DNA of 64,000 nt from Fictibacillus phosphorivorans (GCF_001619875.1 NZ_LRFC01000001.1:248001-312000), one strand, 5' to 3'. Shown: positions 1 through 8,843, counted from the stretch's first letter. Numbers and translations: made by a program. The notes: generated by a model from the letters alone, not told the origin.

Positions 1-935
1 CTTTTAAATCAATTCGAGAAAAAGTAGAACAGTCTGCTTTTCTGGACATGAAGTCACTTTATTCCAAACTGTTTCAGAAAAATAATAAACGGATAGCAGA
101 TCTTGATACATGGAACGATATTTGCAATCAAACGCTATTTAACTTAAAACAAAATCATCTTTCGAATGAGGATGCTACACCCTTTTTATATGTAAAAGAG
201 TTATTGATTGGTTTTCAAAGTAATGCTGCTGTAAGGCATGTTTTTATAGATGAAGCACAAGATTTTTCACTGTTTCAATTTGCGTTCATTCAGCGAATCT
301 TTCCACGAGCAAATCTAACCGTACTGGGTGATTTAAATCAGTCTATTTATGCCCATGCTTCAGATGAATCGTTTAGCATGCTGAGAAAGTTATTAGGTAA
401 GAAAAAGCCTGAGACGATTACACTTTCTAGAAGTTACCGTTCGACAAAAGAGATCGTAGAGTTTACAAAGAGTCTTTTAAAGGATGGTAGCACGATCATT
501 CCATTTAATCGTTCTGGAGAGAAACCAGCAGTCGTTAGCGTTGAAGGCAATAACGCTCATGTTGACCAAGTTGAAAAACTTATAGGTCAATGGTTGAAAG
601 AAGGACATGAAACGGTTGCTATCATCTGTCGTTCTGCAAAAGAAAGCAAAAAAGTGTACGAATCGCTAAAGAATAGAATGGATGTAAGGCTTATGATCGA
701 TGAAGATGCTGCTTTCCAAAAAGGAGTGATCATTATCCCTTCGTATTTAGCGAAAGGCATTGAGTTTGATGCGGTCGCAATTTTTGATGCATCAGGCTAT
801 CAAAATGAGCGTGAGCGAAAACTTTTTTATACAGTTTGTACACGTGCCATGCATGAACTGACTGTGTTTTATAGCGGAAAGCCATGTCCGTTCATTGAAG
901 GTGCTTCAGAAAACTTATATGAGAATGTTCAATAA
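1..935 (+). CDS. helD: HelD-type helicase, C-terminal part (5' truncated by window)
   Basis: UvrD/Rep-like superfamily 1 helicase of the HelD class, which binds RNA polymerase and uses ATP to release it from stalled complexes. The frame is open from base 3 up to the first ATG at 48, so the gene starts upstream of the window; only about 310 C-terminal residues are visible. Seen: a Walker B/DEAQ box (VFIDEAQDFS), motif III-like LGDLNQSIY, motif IV-like LSRSYRST and a motif V/VI region (AKGIEFDAV, then YTVCTRAMHEL). The DEAQDFS and GDLNQSIY wording is typical of HelD rather than UvrD or PcrA. A hairpin terminator follows the stop codon. Confidence 0.88.
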   Translation, partial: FKSIREKVEQSAFLDMKSLYSKLFQKNNKRIADLDTWNDICNQTLFNLKQNHLSNEDATPFLYVKELLIGFQSNAAVRHVFIDEAQDFSLFQFAFIQRIFPRANLTVLGDLNQSIYAHASDESFSMLRKLLGKKKPETITLSRSYRSTKEIVEFTKSLLKDGSTIIPFNRSGEKPAVVSVEGNNAHVDQVEKLIGQWLKEGHETVAIICRSAKESKKVYESLKNRMDVRLMIDEDAAFQKGVIIIPSYLAKGIEFDAVAIFDASGYQNERERKLFYTVCTRAMHELTVFYSGKPCPFIEGASENLYENVQ

Positions 936-941
936 GTATGG

Positions 942-980
942 ATTCCGTTGTTCTTGAGAGGACAGCGGATTCTTCTTTTT
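942..980 (+). terminator. Rho-independent terminator after helD
   Basis: An imperfect stem of about 12 bp (942-953 with 960-971, including G-U pairs and one mismatch) is followed by a T-rich tract ending in TTCTTTTT. It lies 7 bases after the helD stop. Confidence 0.6.
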
Positions 981-1051
981 GTAAAGGCAACACGTTCAAA
1001 ATTTTTGATTTCACTCTTTTCGGGTAACGATAAGGAAAGGAGGGGAAATCA

Positions 1052-1498
1052 ATGGCTTTTGACTACGACCTTGATTTTGATACGATCGATTTTCGGAAAC
1101 ATCCAGAAAAATATCGTGTGGGACGAGGTGAACAAGGTGTTCTATTAGTTGAACCCTATAAAAGTGAGATCCTCCCTCATTGGCGTTTCAAAACGCCAGA
1201 AGAAGCTGAAAAGTCTTCCAAGAAAATTTATGAACAATTTCTAGAGTACAAGGAAAATAAAGATTTTGTCGGTGCTGATATGGCGAGGAAGTTTCTTCAG
1301 ATGGGGTATACTCGTGCAAGGCGTTATACGAACTACAAAGGCGGGAGAAAATACAAAGAAAATGGCGAGGTCAATGAGCGTAAAATAGATCCTGTTAAAG
1401 CAAAGTCAGCCGCAATTTTTGAAGAGAAGTGGAAACTCGCTCGGACTGACCAAGAATATTTGAAGATGAAAAAGGCTCATCAAAAAGAATTTGGATAA
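1052..1498 (+). CDS. DUF4385 family cytoplasmic protein
   Basis: 148 residues, charged and soluble, with no signal peptide or membrane segment. The opening (FDYDLDFDTIDFRKHPEKYR) and the later motif YTRARRYTNYKGGRKY match my memory of the DUF4385 family, whose function is unknown. The ATG is preceded by a strong AAAGGAGGGG site, which settles the start over the longer overlapping frame. The gene is flanked by terminators on both sides, so it is probably monocistronic. Confidence 0.8.
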   Translation: MAFDYDLDFDTIDFRKHPEKYRVGRGEQGVLLVEPYKSEILPHWRFKTPEEAEKSSKKIYEQFLEYKENKDFVGADMARKFLQMGYTRARRYTNYKGGRKYKENGEVNERKIDPVKAKSAAIFEEKWKLARTDQEYLKMKKAHQKEFG

Positions 1499-1530
1499 GC
1501 ATCTCCTTGGATAGAGGAGATGCATTTTCT
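1499..1530 (+). terminator. Terminator after the DUF4385 gene
   Basis: A perfect 8 bp stem (GCATCTCC, 1499-1506, with GGAGATGC, 1516-1523) is followed by ATTTTCTCT, immediately after the TAA stop. Confidence 0.8.
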
Positions 1531-1704
1531 CTATTCGCTGCCACCAGTATACCGGTTGTCTCCCATCTGATAGTTGGTACTTTCTCCAGGCTTAGCACCT
1601 GCATGAGTAGAACTATGTGGATTATTATTATTTCTTTTCCGACGCCAGTCTATAAAAAGTGCAAAAAGTAACATGCCTCCAATGAAAACCCAAAACCAAG
1701 TCAT
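1531..1704 (-). CDS. Small single-span membrane protein (57 aa)
   Basis: Read directly from the minus strand. It begins MTWFWVFIGGMLLFALFIDW, a single membrane helix, followed by a basic stop-transfer stretch RRKRNNNN and a hydrophilic Gly/Ser/Asn-rich tail of about 30 residues ending GGSE. A clear GGAGG lies 8 bases before the ATG, so I believe it is expressed. Function unknown. Similar small proteins with one helix and a polar tail are common in Bacillus and are often linked to the envelope or the spore. Confidence 0.7.
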   Translation of the reverse strand: MTWFWVFIGGMLLFALFIDWRRKRNNNNPHSSTHAGAKPGESTNYQMGDNRYTGGSE

Positions 1705-1799
1705 ATGGTTAGCCTCCTTCTTAACATAAAAGTATGTTTACCATTCACAAGTATTCAAATTAAAAAACAGCAAAGACCCTATTTGTTGTCTAGGTGACT

Positions 1800-2030
1800 T
1801 TACTGTCTGTTAGTTTTCTCGATTTCTGTTTTAACATCTAGTATTCTTTTTTTCAATGCTTCAGATGTAGCATCAAAGTGGTTAACGATCTTATCCGTAT
1901 AATCTCCCATACTTGTGTTGATGTTTTTAATTAACGCTTTAGTAGTATCTTCAAAATGATGGATAATCTTATCCGTATAATCTCCTATACTTGAAATAAT
2001 GTTTAAATTCATTTTATTAAGGTATAACAC
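1800..2030 (-). CDS. Hypothetical short protein with an internal duplication
   Basis: 76 residues if read from GTG at 2030; an alternative ATG lies at 2012. The core holds two copies of a segment of about 30 residues: SIGDYTDKIIHHFEDTTKAL and SMGDYTDKIVNHFDATSEAL, each followed by a helical basic stretch. The duplication is also visible in the DNA. Predicted amphipathic helices, probably a small coiled-coil protein. Neither start has a convincing ribosome binding site, so this could be a decaying gene or the tail of a lost one. Confidence 0.4.
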   Translation of the reverse strand: MLYLNKMNLNIISSIGDYTDKIIHHFEDTTKALIKNINTSMGDYTDKIVNHFDATSEALKKRILDVKTEIEKTNRQ

Positions 2031-2159
2031 TTTAAGTGATCGTAAGAGAATCTAATATGCTGATAAGATACACCACGGAAGTAAGGTTTTAATAAAATGG
2101 CTCTATCAAAGTTGGAATAAAATGATTGAGGATTTTTCTTTGAATAATCCTCATTTATT

Positions 2160-2534
2160 TTAAACGCTCACCACTTCTTGTCCTGAGACAAACTCTCCAA
2201 AAACTAATTTCTCAAGTGGGGCAACATGTGCAACAAATTCGTTCAATAGTTCATTCACTTCTGAGTCCCGGTCAAAATCTTCCATCGTCATGCGGGCGTG
2301 TTCTTCGGATTGAAAGCGAAGTAAACCGATCCAAATTTCCTCATCTTCTTCAACATTCAGCATCTCGGAAATAGAGGAAATGCCGTAATTCTTGGGGGAA
2401 GTGGATAACTTAAAGATTTGTTCTGTCACTCCGCCGTATTCTTGAAACTTTTTATTCGTTTGAGCGGAAATCTCAAGAAACTTCTCCTTCACTTCTGGTT
2501 TTAGTTTGTAAAAATAAACGAGTAAGTGTGCCAT
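2160..2534 (-). CDS. Small dimeric alpha/beta-barrel-like protein
   Basis: 124 residues, no signal peptide. The start HLLVYFYKLKPEVKEKFLEI and the later segment GLLRFQSEEHARMTMEDFDRD are typical of ferredoxin-like ABM/DUF1428 folds, which form dimeric barrels and include quinol monooxygenases and many proteins of unknown role. The ATG lies 3 bases after the stop of the hydrolase gene, and its AGGAGGT site is inside that gene's end, so the two are translated as one unit. Substrate unknown; family placement is by pattern only. Confidence 0.6.
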   Translation of the reverse strand: MAHLLVYFYKLKPEVKEKFLEISAQTNKKFQEYGGVTEQIFKLSTSPKNYGISSISEMLNVEEDEEIWIGLLRFQSEEHARMTMEDFDRDSEVNELLNEFVAHVAPLEKLVFGEFVSGQEVVSV

Positions 2535-2537
2535 CTG

Positions 2538-3386
2538 TTAACCTCCTATTTTTGTTAGCCATTTAGATTGTATTTCTTCTACTACAATTTCCGGTCTGTC
2601 CCAGTGCAATAAATGGGTCGTCCTTGGTATTACCTTTACACGGCCATTGGCATTTTGTTTAAACACTTCAGCAGTTTGCAATCTTTTTTCAGATAAACGT
2701 TCAGGTAATGTTGCAACGAGCAGTGTGATTTCTTTTGGAAGAAGGTGATAGATATCTTCTGTTTCATGCACATGCATGCCACGAATGATGTGCCGTGCGG
2801 TTTCACCTCTTGCGTGCCAGCAAACCTTGCCGCCGCGTTCCACACCTAAGTCTCGAACCGCGACTTCTTTCAAAGGGGACCACTTTAAGTAATTTTCTTT
2901 TTCTGCTTGATAAAAAGCATCCCAAGAATCAAAAACGTATTCATCAAAATCTTTTTCATAATGATCCATCTCTTCTTCTAGCGATGAAGACCACACGCGC
3001 TTTGTTTGATAGCCGCCATCGATTAGGATTGTATCAATGACATGATTCGGGTACTTGGTTAAGTAATGAAGAGACAAGAAACTTCCCCAAGAATGAGTTA
3101 AAAAATAGAAATCGCTTACATATAGCTGCTGCAGTAAACCATGAAGCCATTCTACAAGTCTAGGCATCTCATATTCTTCAGCGGTATTAAATTCGTCCGA
3201 TTTTCCGTGACCAGGAGCATCAAACGCGATCAGTCTAAAATTATTTTTCAGCACCTCTGCTACTTCCAAAAAGCTTAGACTTGTACTGCCCAAACCATGC
3301 AAACAAATAATCGTTGGTTTATGTTCTTTTCCCCATTCGGTAAGGTGAACCGTTTTGTTGTTATATGTAAGAAAGGATCTCTTCAA
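2538..3386 (-). CDS. Alpha/beta-hydrolase
   Basis: An alpha/beta-hydrolase-fold protein. Seen: the oxyanion-loop motif CLHGLGST, the strand and turn AFDAPGHGKS, a nucleophile elbow THSWGSF (the first Gly of GxSxG is replaced by Thr), and a late TTHLLHWDRP carrying the likely catalytic His. The frame is open to a GTG at 3431, but an AAGGAG site 9 bases before the TTG at 3386 makes that TTG the more likely start (282 residues). It is the first gene of a two-gene unit with the small barrel protein. Substrate cannot be told from sequence. Confidence 0.78.
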   Translation of the reverse strand: MKRSFLTYNNKTVHLTEWGKEHKPTIICLHGLGSTSLSFLEVAEVLKNNFRLIAFDAPGHGKSDEFNTAEEYEMPRLVEWLHGLLQQLYVSDFYFLTHSWGSFLSLHYLTKYPNHVIDTILIDGGYQTKRVWSSSLEEEMDHYEKDFDEYVFDSWDAFYQAEKENYLKWSPLKEVAVRDLGVERGGKVCWHARGETARHIIRGMHVHETEDIYHLLPKEITLLVATLPERLSEKRLQTAEVFKQNANGRVKVIPRTTHLLHWDRPEIVVEEIQSKWLTKIGG

Positions 3387-3559
3387 ATTTTTCAACTCCT
3401 TGCAGCATCCAGCTAATATCCTATTGTTCACTAAGTTAAATTTTGTTTCTTAATTTTATCACATTATTATAAAATCGTTTGAATAGTTTGAAAGATAGAA
3501 CGATTGTAACCCATTAAATGGTAATATAGTAATAAGAATTTAGTTAAGGGGGAAATAGT

Positions 3560-4006
3560 ATGGAGGCAATCCAATATGTTAAAAGAAGTTCATTCCTTTT
3601 ACTAGCCACCATTCCACTATCATTGATTGGCTATTTTTTTGTTGTTGATAATGAAAACCTGTTCTTTCTATATGAATGGACGATGATGCTCGTAATTCTT
3701 GGAGCGGGAGTATTGGCTTTAACCGGTGCTCTTAAAACAACGGGTAAGGAAAAGTGGATTTTATTTTCTATTCTTTTGTTTTGTGTTCAGTTTGCTGTCT
3801 TAGGCTCGTTCTTAGGGCCGTTTTCAGTGTACCCATTGTTTTATGTTTATTACGGTGCATCAGCTATTTCAATTGGAATCCTTGTCTTTACGATATTCCG
3901 AGTTGATCAATATCGGTTTATTCCTGTTTCATTGCTGATTCTTTCTGTACTATTTACGTTTTACATGAATTTTCTTCAAATGCTTTGGGGCAAAGACTTA
4001 TCCTAA
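3560..4006 (+). CDS. Hypothetical multi-span membrane protein
   Basis: 148 residues with about five hydrophobic helices (around residues 10-28, 36-56, 66-90, 95-113 and 120-140) separated by very short loops. No domain recognised. The start is supported by AAGGGGG 8 bases upstream. It is 16 bases ahead of a lipoprotein gene, so the two are probably co-transcribed. Confidence 0.65.
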   Translation: MEAIQYVKRSSFLLLATIPLSLIGYFFVVDNENLFFLYEWTMMLVILGAGVLALTGALKTTGKEKWILFSILLFCVQFAVLGSFLGPFSVYPLFYVYYGASAISIGILVFTIFRVDQYRFIPVSLLILSVLFTFYMNFLQMLWGKDLS

Positions 4007-4022
4007 GAAAGTGGGAAAGTGA

Positions 4023-4514
4023 ATGCAATCTGGATTTTTAAGAATGATTTTGATTATTGGTTTGTTAACAGGGTGCAATGCGATGAATCAGTCTTCAGCT
4101 GTTGAAGTGACTTCAGAAATGCACGAGATGATTTCAACGTACATTATTCAATCCTATGAAGATGTATATCCAAAAACGGATAAACAGTTTGAAGTCCACA
4201 AAGTTTATGGAACAAAGAAAATAGGGGATATAACAACCGTCTATTTGTACTCGTTATATAGTGGTTTTAATAAAGAAACAAAAACGGAAGGGCAGTCTGG
4301 ACATTTAGTTCCTGCTGTCATCAAGCTTAAGAATGAGGATGGAAAATACGTTGTTTCCTCTTACAAGGAACCGAGTGATGGAGATGACTTTAAGAACACG
4401 TTATACAAAATTTTTCCTCGAAAATATGCAGCACAAGCGTTAGAAGATACGGGAAATTTAGCAGTTCTTCATGAGGAATTGGAACGGAAAGCAGAAGCAT
4501 GGCTAAAACAGTAA
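4023..4514 (+). CDS. Hypothetical lipoprotein
   Basis: 163 residues. The N-terminus is a short lipoprotein signal with lipobox LLTGC (Cys at about residue 18), so the mature protein should be tethered to the outer face of the membrane. The rest (EDVYPKTDKQFEVHKVYGTK, then TTVYLYSLYSGF and GHLVPAVIKL) suggests a small alpha+beta domain, but I do not recognise the family. It follows the membrane protein at 3560 closely and ends before a shared bidirectional terminator. Confidence 0.7.
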   Translation: MQSGFLRMILIIGLLTGCNAMNQSSAVEVTSEMHEMISTYIIQSYEDVYPKTDKQFEVHKVYGTKKIGDITTVYLYSLYSGFNKETKTEGQSGHLVPAVIKLKNEDGKYVVSSYKEPSDGDDFKNTLYKIFPRKYAAQALEDTGNLAVLHEELERKAEAWLKQ

Positions 4515-4595
4515 CAGGCTCGATGTTCACAAAACTGGACCAGCAATTAAAATTAAAAAGAAAAAAGTAAAAGCTTAATCGCTAAATAAGACAAA

Positions 4596-4628
4596 ACACC
4601 TTTCCTCTAATGCGGAAAGGTGTTTTTA
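4596..4628. terminator. Bidirectional terminator between convergent genes
   Basis: A perfect 10 bp stem ACACCTTTCC / GGAAAGGTGT (4596-4605 with 4614-4623) is flanked by AAAA on the left and TTTTTA on the right. It overlaps the stop of the minus-strand gene and can serve both strands. Confidence 0.85.
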
Positions 4629-4955
4629 TGCGGGCCACTTATGGTGGAATGTTTGTAACATGGACTTTCGTTTGATAAGAAGCAAGGTTAAGAGGATCGC
4701 TAGACTGAATGAAGTGATCCACGCTCCAAGATAGATTCCGCCGAGTGTGAAGGCTCTAGAGATTTTAACAGAAAAGAAAATCCAGCAAACGATGCCAACC
4801 GTTCCCACACACAAGTTGATCATTAAGCTGACAAAAAAGTGGGGAATGACCATTCCTGTATGTGTGACGGTGAATTTTGCATAATGATAGCTGATCGGCA
4901 ATCCGAGCAGAAGGTAAAGTGTGTAAAAAATCACGTTGTAATCTGCCTCGCTCAA
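4626..4955 (-). CDS. Hypothetical small membrane protein
   Basis: 109 residues with three hydrophobic helices and a basic C-terminal end (LLIKRKSMLQTFHHKW). The frame is open to a GTG at 4964, but the AAGGAG site touches that codon. The TTG at 4955, about 7 bases after the site, is the better start. No family recognised. Confidence 0.6.
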   Translation of the reverse strand: MSEADYNVIFYTLYLLLGLPISYHYAKFTVTHTGMVIPHFFVSLMINLCVGTVGIVCWIFFSVKISRAFTLGGIYLGAWITSFSLAILLTLLLIKRKSMLQTFHHKWPA

Positions 4956-5173
4956 AAAACTCACTCCTTCTTGCAGTTTGTTCTCTATATTCCTCTATTC
5001 CACGAAAAGCAGATCTATTCCTTTGTTTCTGGTGAGTAGACTGATTCATTTAACATTGTTTTGTACTTTTGAGTAATACAAAAATACGGGGTGTGAGTCT
5101 TAGGTGAACACATTAAATGACATGGACTTTAATTAAGAGGTAACTAAAGATTAATACGGGGTAACCGTCAATA

Positions 5174-5236
5174 ATTCCGTGTATAACATGTTTTTATCCG
5201 TTTATAAATTTTTTTATCCGATTTTCGACACACTCT
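5174..5236. repeat. Short array of about 21 bp units, core ATCCG (weak)
   Basis: Three occurrences of a (T)ATCCG/ATTCCG word following T-rich DNA have their CCG at 5177, 5198 and 5218, giving spacings of 21 and 20 bases. It is the weakest member of the family of 21 bp arrays in this window. It lies at the 3' end of the minus-strand permease operon. The rest of 5041-5248 shows no gene. Confidence 0.35.
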
Positions 5237-5248
5237 GTTAAATACTAA

Positions 5249-5289
5249 AGTAGACTCGCAAAAGAGAACGTTCCCTTTGCGAGTCTACT
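5249..5289. terminator. Strong hairpin after the permease pair
   Basis: A perfect 14 bp stem (AGTAGACTCGCAAA, 5249-5262, with its complement at 5276-5289) with a 13-base loop, just after the 3' end of the minus-strand permease operon. The minus-strand tail is TTTAGTATTT, so it probably acts as a terminator or RNA 3' stabiliser. Confidence 0.75.
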
Positions 5290-5298
5290 ATAAAATGC

Positions 5299-6322
5299 TT
5301 AACCGTCAGTCCCCGTTTTCATAATCCTCTCAAACTGCTCTTGAGATAACTTTTTCATCTGTACAGGAGCTTTATCCTTACGCACACGACGGCTTTTCTT
5401 CGTATACGCGCCTTGTTCGAGGTATTGGCGTTTCATTGCTTCAACCATGAAATTCAGGGCAAGAATGGTTACGGCAAATCCGGCAAGTGGAGCGAAGACA
5501 ATCCAACGATCACCACGGATCTGAAAGTAGTTTGCGCCGATCATGCTTGACCACTCGTTGATCATTGCAACTGGTACCGTATTGTTTTCTAATGGATCAA
5601 GTGTAATAAAGTCTGTTCCACCAATGAATACTTGTAATATTCCTAAATGCGCACCAAGTAAAAGAGTTGCGATCAGCTGCTGACTATACAAAATTCCTAA
5701 ACGCGGCCGCAGGTAAGGCAGTACATGTTTACGAAGGATGTGGAACCTGCCTCCTCCAAGAATTTTTACAGACGAGATAAACTCATTTTCTAAAAACTTA
5801 GAAGTCTCGCTCGCCACTGTCACCATAACGGGCGGAACCGCAATTATAACTAATAGAATGATAGCAAATATCGTCTGGGCTTCTCTTGTTACAGCCCATG
5901 TGAAAATCTGAAGGACAGGAAACAAGAGCAACAATAATGGTTGCGGGCGCATAATAAAACGATTCAAAGAGTTTGCTCAGCGTTCTAAGAATGAACTTTG
6001 GCATCTGACTGATGAATAGTCCTAAGATCGTTCCGAAGAATAACCTAGCAAATGCGATAAAAAAGGCAACACCGAGCGTATATTTAGCCCCGTCCAAGAC
6101 TTTATGCAGAATACTAACGCCGAACCGATCTGTTCCAAAAGGCATTTCTTTATGAGGGGCAATGGGTGCACCATCTATGGCATTTTTATTTTCATCGTAT
6201 CGAATCTGCATAACGGGCTGTTTATCATTTGGAACGTATTGAGAATAAATGATACTTCCCAAAAAGAGCGAAATAATGATGGAGAAACCCGTTAGAAAAA
6301 GAGGACTTTTCCAAATAGACAT
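5299..6322 (-). pseudogene. Peptide-type ABC transporter permease (DppC/OppC-like), frameshifted
   Basis: Two overlapping frames encode one permease. The upstream part (start ATG at 6322) reads through an N-terminal helix, the OppC-type linker (PFGTDRFGVSILHKVLDGAK) and the first core helices up to APATIIVAL. The downstream part (to 5299) continues from FPVLQIFTWAV through the membrane core, an EAA-like loop (FISSVKILGGGR) and a basic tail. The span is 1024 bases, one more than a multiple of three. Removing one T from a TTT run near 5915 joins the frames into a plausible 340-residue protein. Either a real one-base insertion or a sequence error. The start is coupled to the upstream permease (TAAGATG). 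Confidence 0.8.
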
Positions 6323-6323
6323 C

Positions 6324-7277
6324 TTAAGCCGTCTCCTCTTCTGTATGGCCTAATTTACGCTCGAGAACATAAGAGGTAAAAGTAAAAAATAGATAGAAAG
6401 GTACAAACATTAGCAAAATACTAACCGTGATCACTTCGGGTGTTGTTGGTCCATAATCAAGCATGAAGTCTGTAATGCCAGGTATGGCCATAATGGTTTC
6501 TACCATAAAGAGGGTAGAGATGAGAAGCCAATAAACGGTCTTCGAATAATAGAACAGGCTTAGAAGTGAGTTTCTGAGCATGTGAATATAAAGGACAAGA
6601 GCATATTTCAGCCCTTTTGCACGTGCGAACTCAACATAGGACTTTGAATCTTCATCATCCAATAAAAATAAGAGTGTCCTTGTTAAGAACAAGGTTGGAA
6701 TAATAGCCAAACATAAAATAGGAATAAAATAACTGGGATTTTGTTCACTATGTACGATAGGAAATAAGAGATGTCCTGTATTTCGGAAGTATAGAATCAT
6801 GCCATATTGGATCATGACGACAAGAAAGATGTCAGGCAGCGACTCTAGGGAAAAAAAGAGAAAACGAACAGCTTTTTGTACTTTTCCAGGTACTATTTTT
6901 ACAATCAATGCAAAAATTAGCGAAGCTACGAGAGCTAGCAAAAATGCTCCGATTACTAGTCTAAATGAATAATAGAAGGGCGTTAATATGGTAGGAAACA
7001 GAAGTTTGATCTGCTGATACTCGTAATACTCCACATTTGAGAATGTGATTAATTTCATCATTAAGGATCCGATATTGTCCAGAAAAGGACTGAAGAAAAG
7101 TCCGAGATCTTGATTTAAGAATAATGCATTTTGTATCGCACCAGATTCAAGCAAACGGGCAACGGATTCAATTCCTTTTACATTGCTAAAAAATAAATAG
7201 GGCAAGGCGCCGATAAAAAACACACCAACAATGGGCAGCAAAAAATAAACTGTCCGCCTGACAGCAAGAAGTACCAT
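6324..7277 (-). CDS. ABC transporter permease (DppB/OppB-like)
   Basis: 317 residues with about six membrane helices and a cytoplasmic EAA-type loop (EFARAKGLKYALVLYIHML) that contacts the ATPase subunit. Family: binding-protein-dependent permeases of the peptide/nickel type. The ATG has an AGGGGGAA site. It is followed with one base of spacing by the frameshifted second permease. No ATPase or binding-protein gene is adjacent, so the pair is orphaned here. If the second permease is truly broken, the transporter is probably inactive. Confidence 0.78.
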   Translation of the reverse strand: MVLLAVRRTVYFLLPIVGVFFIGALPYLFFSNVKGIESVARLLESGAIQNALFLNQDLGLFFSPFLDNIGSLMMKLITFSNVEYYEYQQIKLLFPTILTPFYYSFRLVIGAFLLALVASLIFALIVKIVPGKVQKAVRFLFFSLESLPDIFLVVMIQYGMILYFRNTGHLLFPIVHSEQNPSYFIPILCLAIIPTLFLTRTLLFLLDDEDSKSYVEFARAKGLKYALVLYIHMLRNSLLSLFYYSKTVYWLLISTLFMVETIMAIPGITDFMLDYGPTTPEVITVSILLMFVPFYLFFTFTSYVLERKLGHTEEETA

Positions 7278-7396
7278 GAAATTTTCCCCCTATATCTCTT
7301 TATCTCTCTCTTATATCTAATAAAGTTTAATACATTCGGCAAAAACCATTATTTTCCTTTATTTGTAGCAGAGAACATTCTCGAAAAGGGAACGTT

Positions 7397-7912
7397 TTAC
7401 TTCAATATACTCAAATAGGCTTTCCACGGGCCAACATCCTCTTGATATCGTTTAGCGAGCACTCTGGTAATCTGGTTCAGATGGGTCAAATCATGCACAA
7501 CCCACGTTGAAAGCAGCTGCCTTAATGTTACAGACCCAAATTCAGGGTGTATTCCTGTTCTTTCAAAATCAGAATCTTGTTTAACAATCGTGTTTAGTGT
7601 TAATAGACTTTCTTGTCTCTTCTCTTTAAATTTCTGCAGTAGACTGTCCAATTCCATCTCTTTGCCTAAGTGAGAATATCGATCAAAGGGAGGAAAATCT
7701 TGATTCTCATGACTTGAAAGTATACTTTGAATACGAGGAATCCAATTCTTTTTCTCGCATTCGATCAGATGAGCGACAACTTCAAGTGAATTCCACGATT
7801 CATTTCCTTCATTGCAACGTAACCATTCTAGAGGAAGACCAGATAACAACTGTGTTAGGGTGTCTGGTGTCCGTTCCAACAATTGAAGAGCCTCAATATA
7901 TTGAAAGTTCAT
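7397..7912 (-). CDS. DinB family protein
   Basis: 171 residues, a DinB/YfiT-like four-helix bundle. Visible metal-ligand candidates are the His in VAHLIECE (about residue 48) and the two His in VVHDLTHLNQ near the C-terminus, which is the usual His triad layout. These proteins bind a divalent metal; some act as thiol (bacillithiol) transferases, most are uncharacterised. TGGAG precedes the ATG. It follows the hydrolase at 7938 by 25 bases and is probably in the same transcript. Confidence 0.8.
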   Translation of the reverse strand: MNFQYIEALQLLERTPDTLTQLLSGLPLEWLRCNEGNESWNSLEVVAHLIECEKKNWIPRIQSILSSHENQDFPPFDRYSHLGKEMELDSLLQKFKEKRQESLLTLNTIVKQDSDFERTGIHPEFGSVTLRQLLSTWVVHDLTHLNQITRVLAKRYQEDVGPWKAYLSILK

Positions 7913-7937
7913 TGCATAATCACTCCATTTTCCATCT

Positions 7938-8588
7938 CTATGAATCTATAAAATTAATGATACTTTGAATGGCCATTTTTATGGCATCAATAGATTTTAA
8001 GACATCGTGGTCAACTTCAAGGGCATGATTAATCCCTTTAGGGATCATGTACTCCATTTGCGTGTTTCTCACTAATTGCTCTATTTTTTCGGAATCGTAA
8101 AACGGATCTTCGTCTCCAATGATACAAAGTCCATTTTGTTTAATCGTCATCATGGTATGTAAAACCGTTTCGTCTTTCAAATTAGGGGTTAACCATACCG
8201 TTTTCGCGTTTTGAAGCGGACTGATTTTTAATGCAGCAGGCATAGCTAACGTGCCAAGTGATTTTCCTAACAAGTAATACGAGCTGTAGTCTAAACCTGG
8301 CAAAACTTCATTTAGTACAGAAGTAACATCTTGATGCAGGGCAGTCTTAAGTTCATCAATCGTGAACGCTTCATATTCCTCTATATAATACAAATAATTG
8401 ATGTGCAGAACATCAAATCCCTTTCTAAAAAATGCTCCTGATGCAAAGTGCAAAAGCGGGTTTCTCATCGTATATCCCATACCAGGGAGGAAGATGGCCA
8501 GCCCATTCGATGATTCTGTGTTGCTCTGTAACAGATAAGGCACTTTCATGTTTTTGTACCCGAAGATGTGTCCAGAACGTGCTTGCAT
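7938..8588 (-). CDS. Alpha/beta-hydrolase-like protein
   Basis: A small soluble hydrolase. Seen: IFLPGMGYT (oxyanion side), nucleophile elbow LLGKSLGTLA (Gly-Lys-Ser-Leu-Gly), acid region IIGDEDPFYD and the late His in GINHALEVDHD. The set is consistent with a Ser-Asp-His triad of the dienelactone hydrolase / YqiA-like group. An ATG at 8618 is in frame, but a GGAGG site 8 bases before the ATG at 8588 favours the shorter form of 216 residues. Substrate unknown. Confidence 0.68.
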   Translation of the reverse strand: MQARSGHIFGYKNMKVPYLLQSNTESSNGLAIFLPGMGYTMRNPLLHFASGAFFRKGFDVLHINYLYYIEEYEAFTIDELKTALHQDVTSVLNEVLPGLDYSSYYLLGKSLGTLAMPAALKISPLQNAKTVWLTPNLKDETVLHTMMTIKQNGLCIIGDEDPFYDSEKIEQLVRNTQMEYMIPKGINHALEVDHDVLKSIDAIKMAIQSIINFIDS

Positions 8589-8782
8589 AGCGAAAGCCTC
8601 CAGTATATGTAATTTCATACTTCTTCTATAAAAACGATTCGTATCCTTTATTTTCCTTAAACTATCAGGAAGTTTCCTAATATTATCATTTCACTCCTAC
8701 CTTTATACTGTTTATTGTGAAAACGCATACAACCAATGACTTAAAATGTTGGAAATGTCTTATTTCTTTAAGTTAAAAATGA

Positions 8783-8807
8783 TAAAATATCGGTGAAACG
8801 TTTCGAT
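8783..8807 (+). promoter_or_regulatory. Putative -10 and LacI-type operator of the glucanase gene
   Basis: TAAAAT (8783-8788) is followed by TGAAACGTTTCGAT (8794-8807), the same palindrome found at the binding-protein and phosphorylase promoters. Its position over the expected transcription start suggests repression by the local LacI regulator. The -35 is not convincing. Confidence 0.65.
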
Positions 8808-8843
8808 TCGCATTTTCTTAAAATAGAGAGGAGCAGAACTCAC

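Noticed and set aside
948-1148. 66-residue plus-strand frame after helD
   Set aside because: It overlaps the helD terminator and the DUF4385 gene in another frame, with no start site.
5900-5930. Programmed +1 frameshift in the permease gene
   Set aside because: There is no slow or stop codon at the shift point, no internal Shine-Dalgarno site or stimulatory structure; a simple one-base insertion is the simpler explanation.
7370-7395. Terminator after the DinB gene
   Set aside because: Only a 7 bp stem with one G-T pair and no T-run on the relevant strand.
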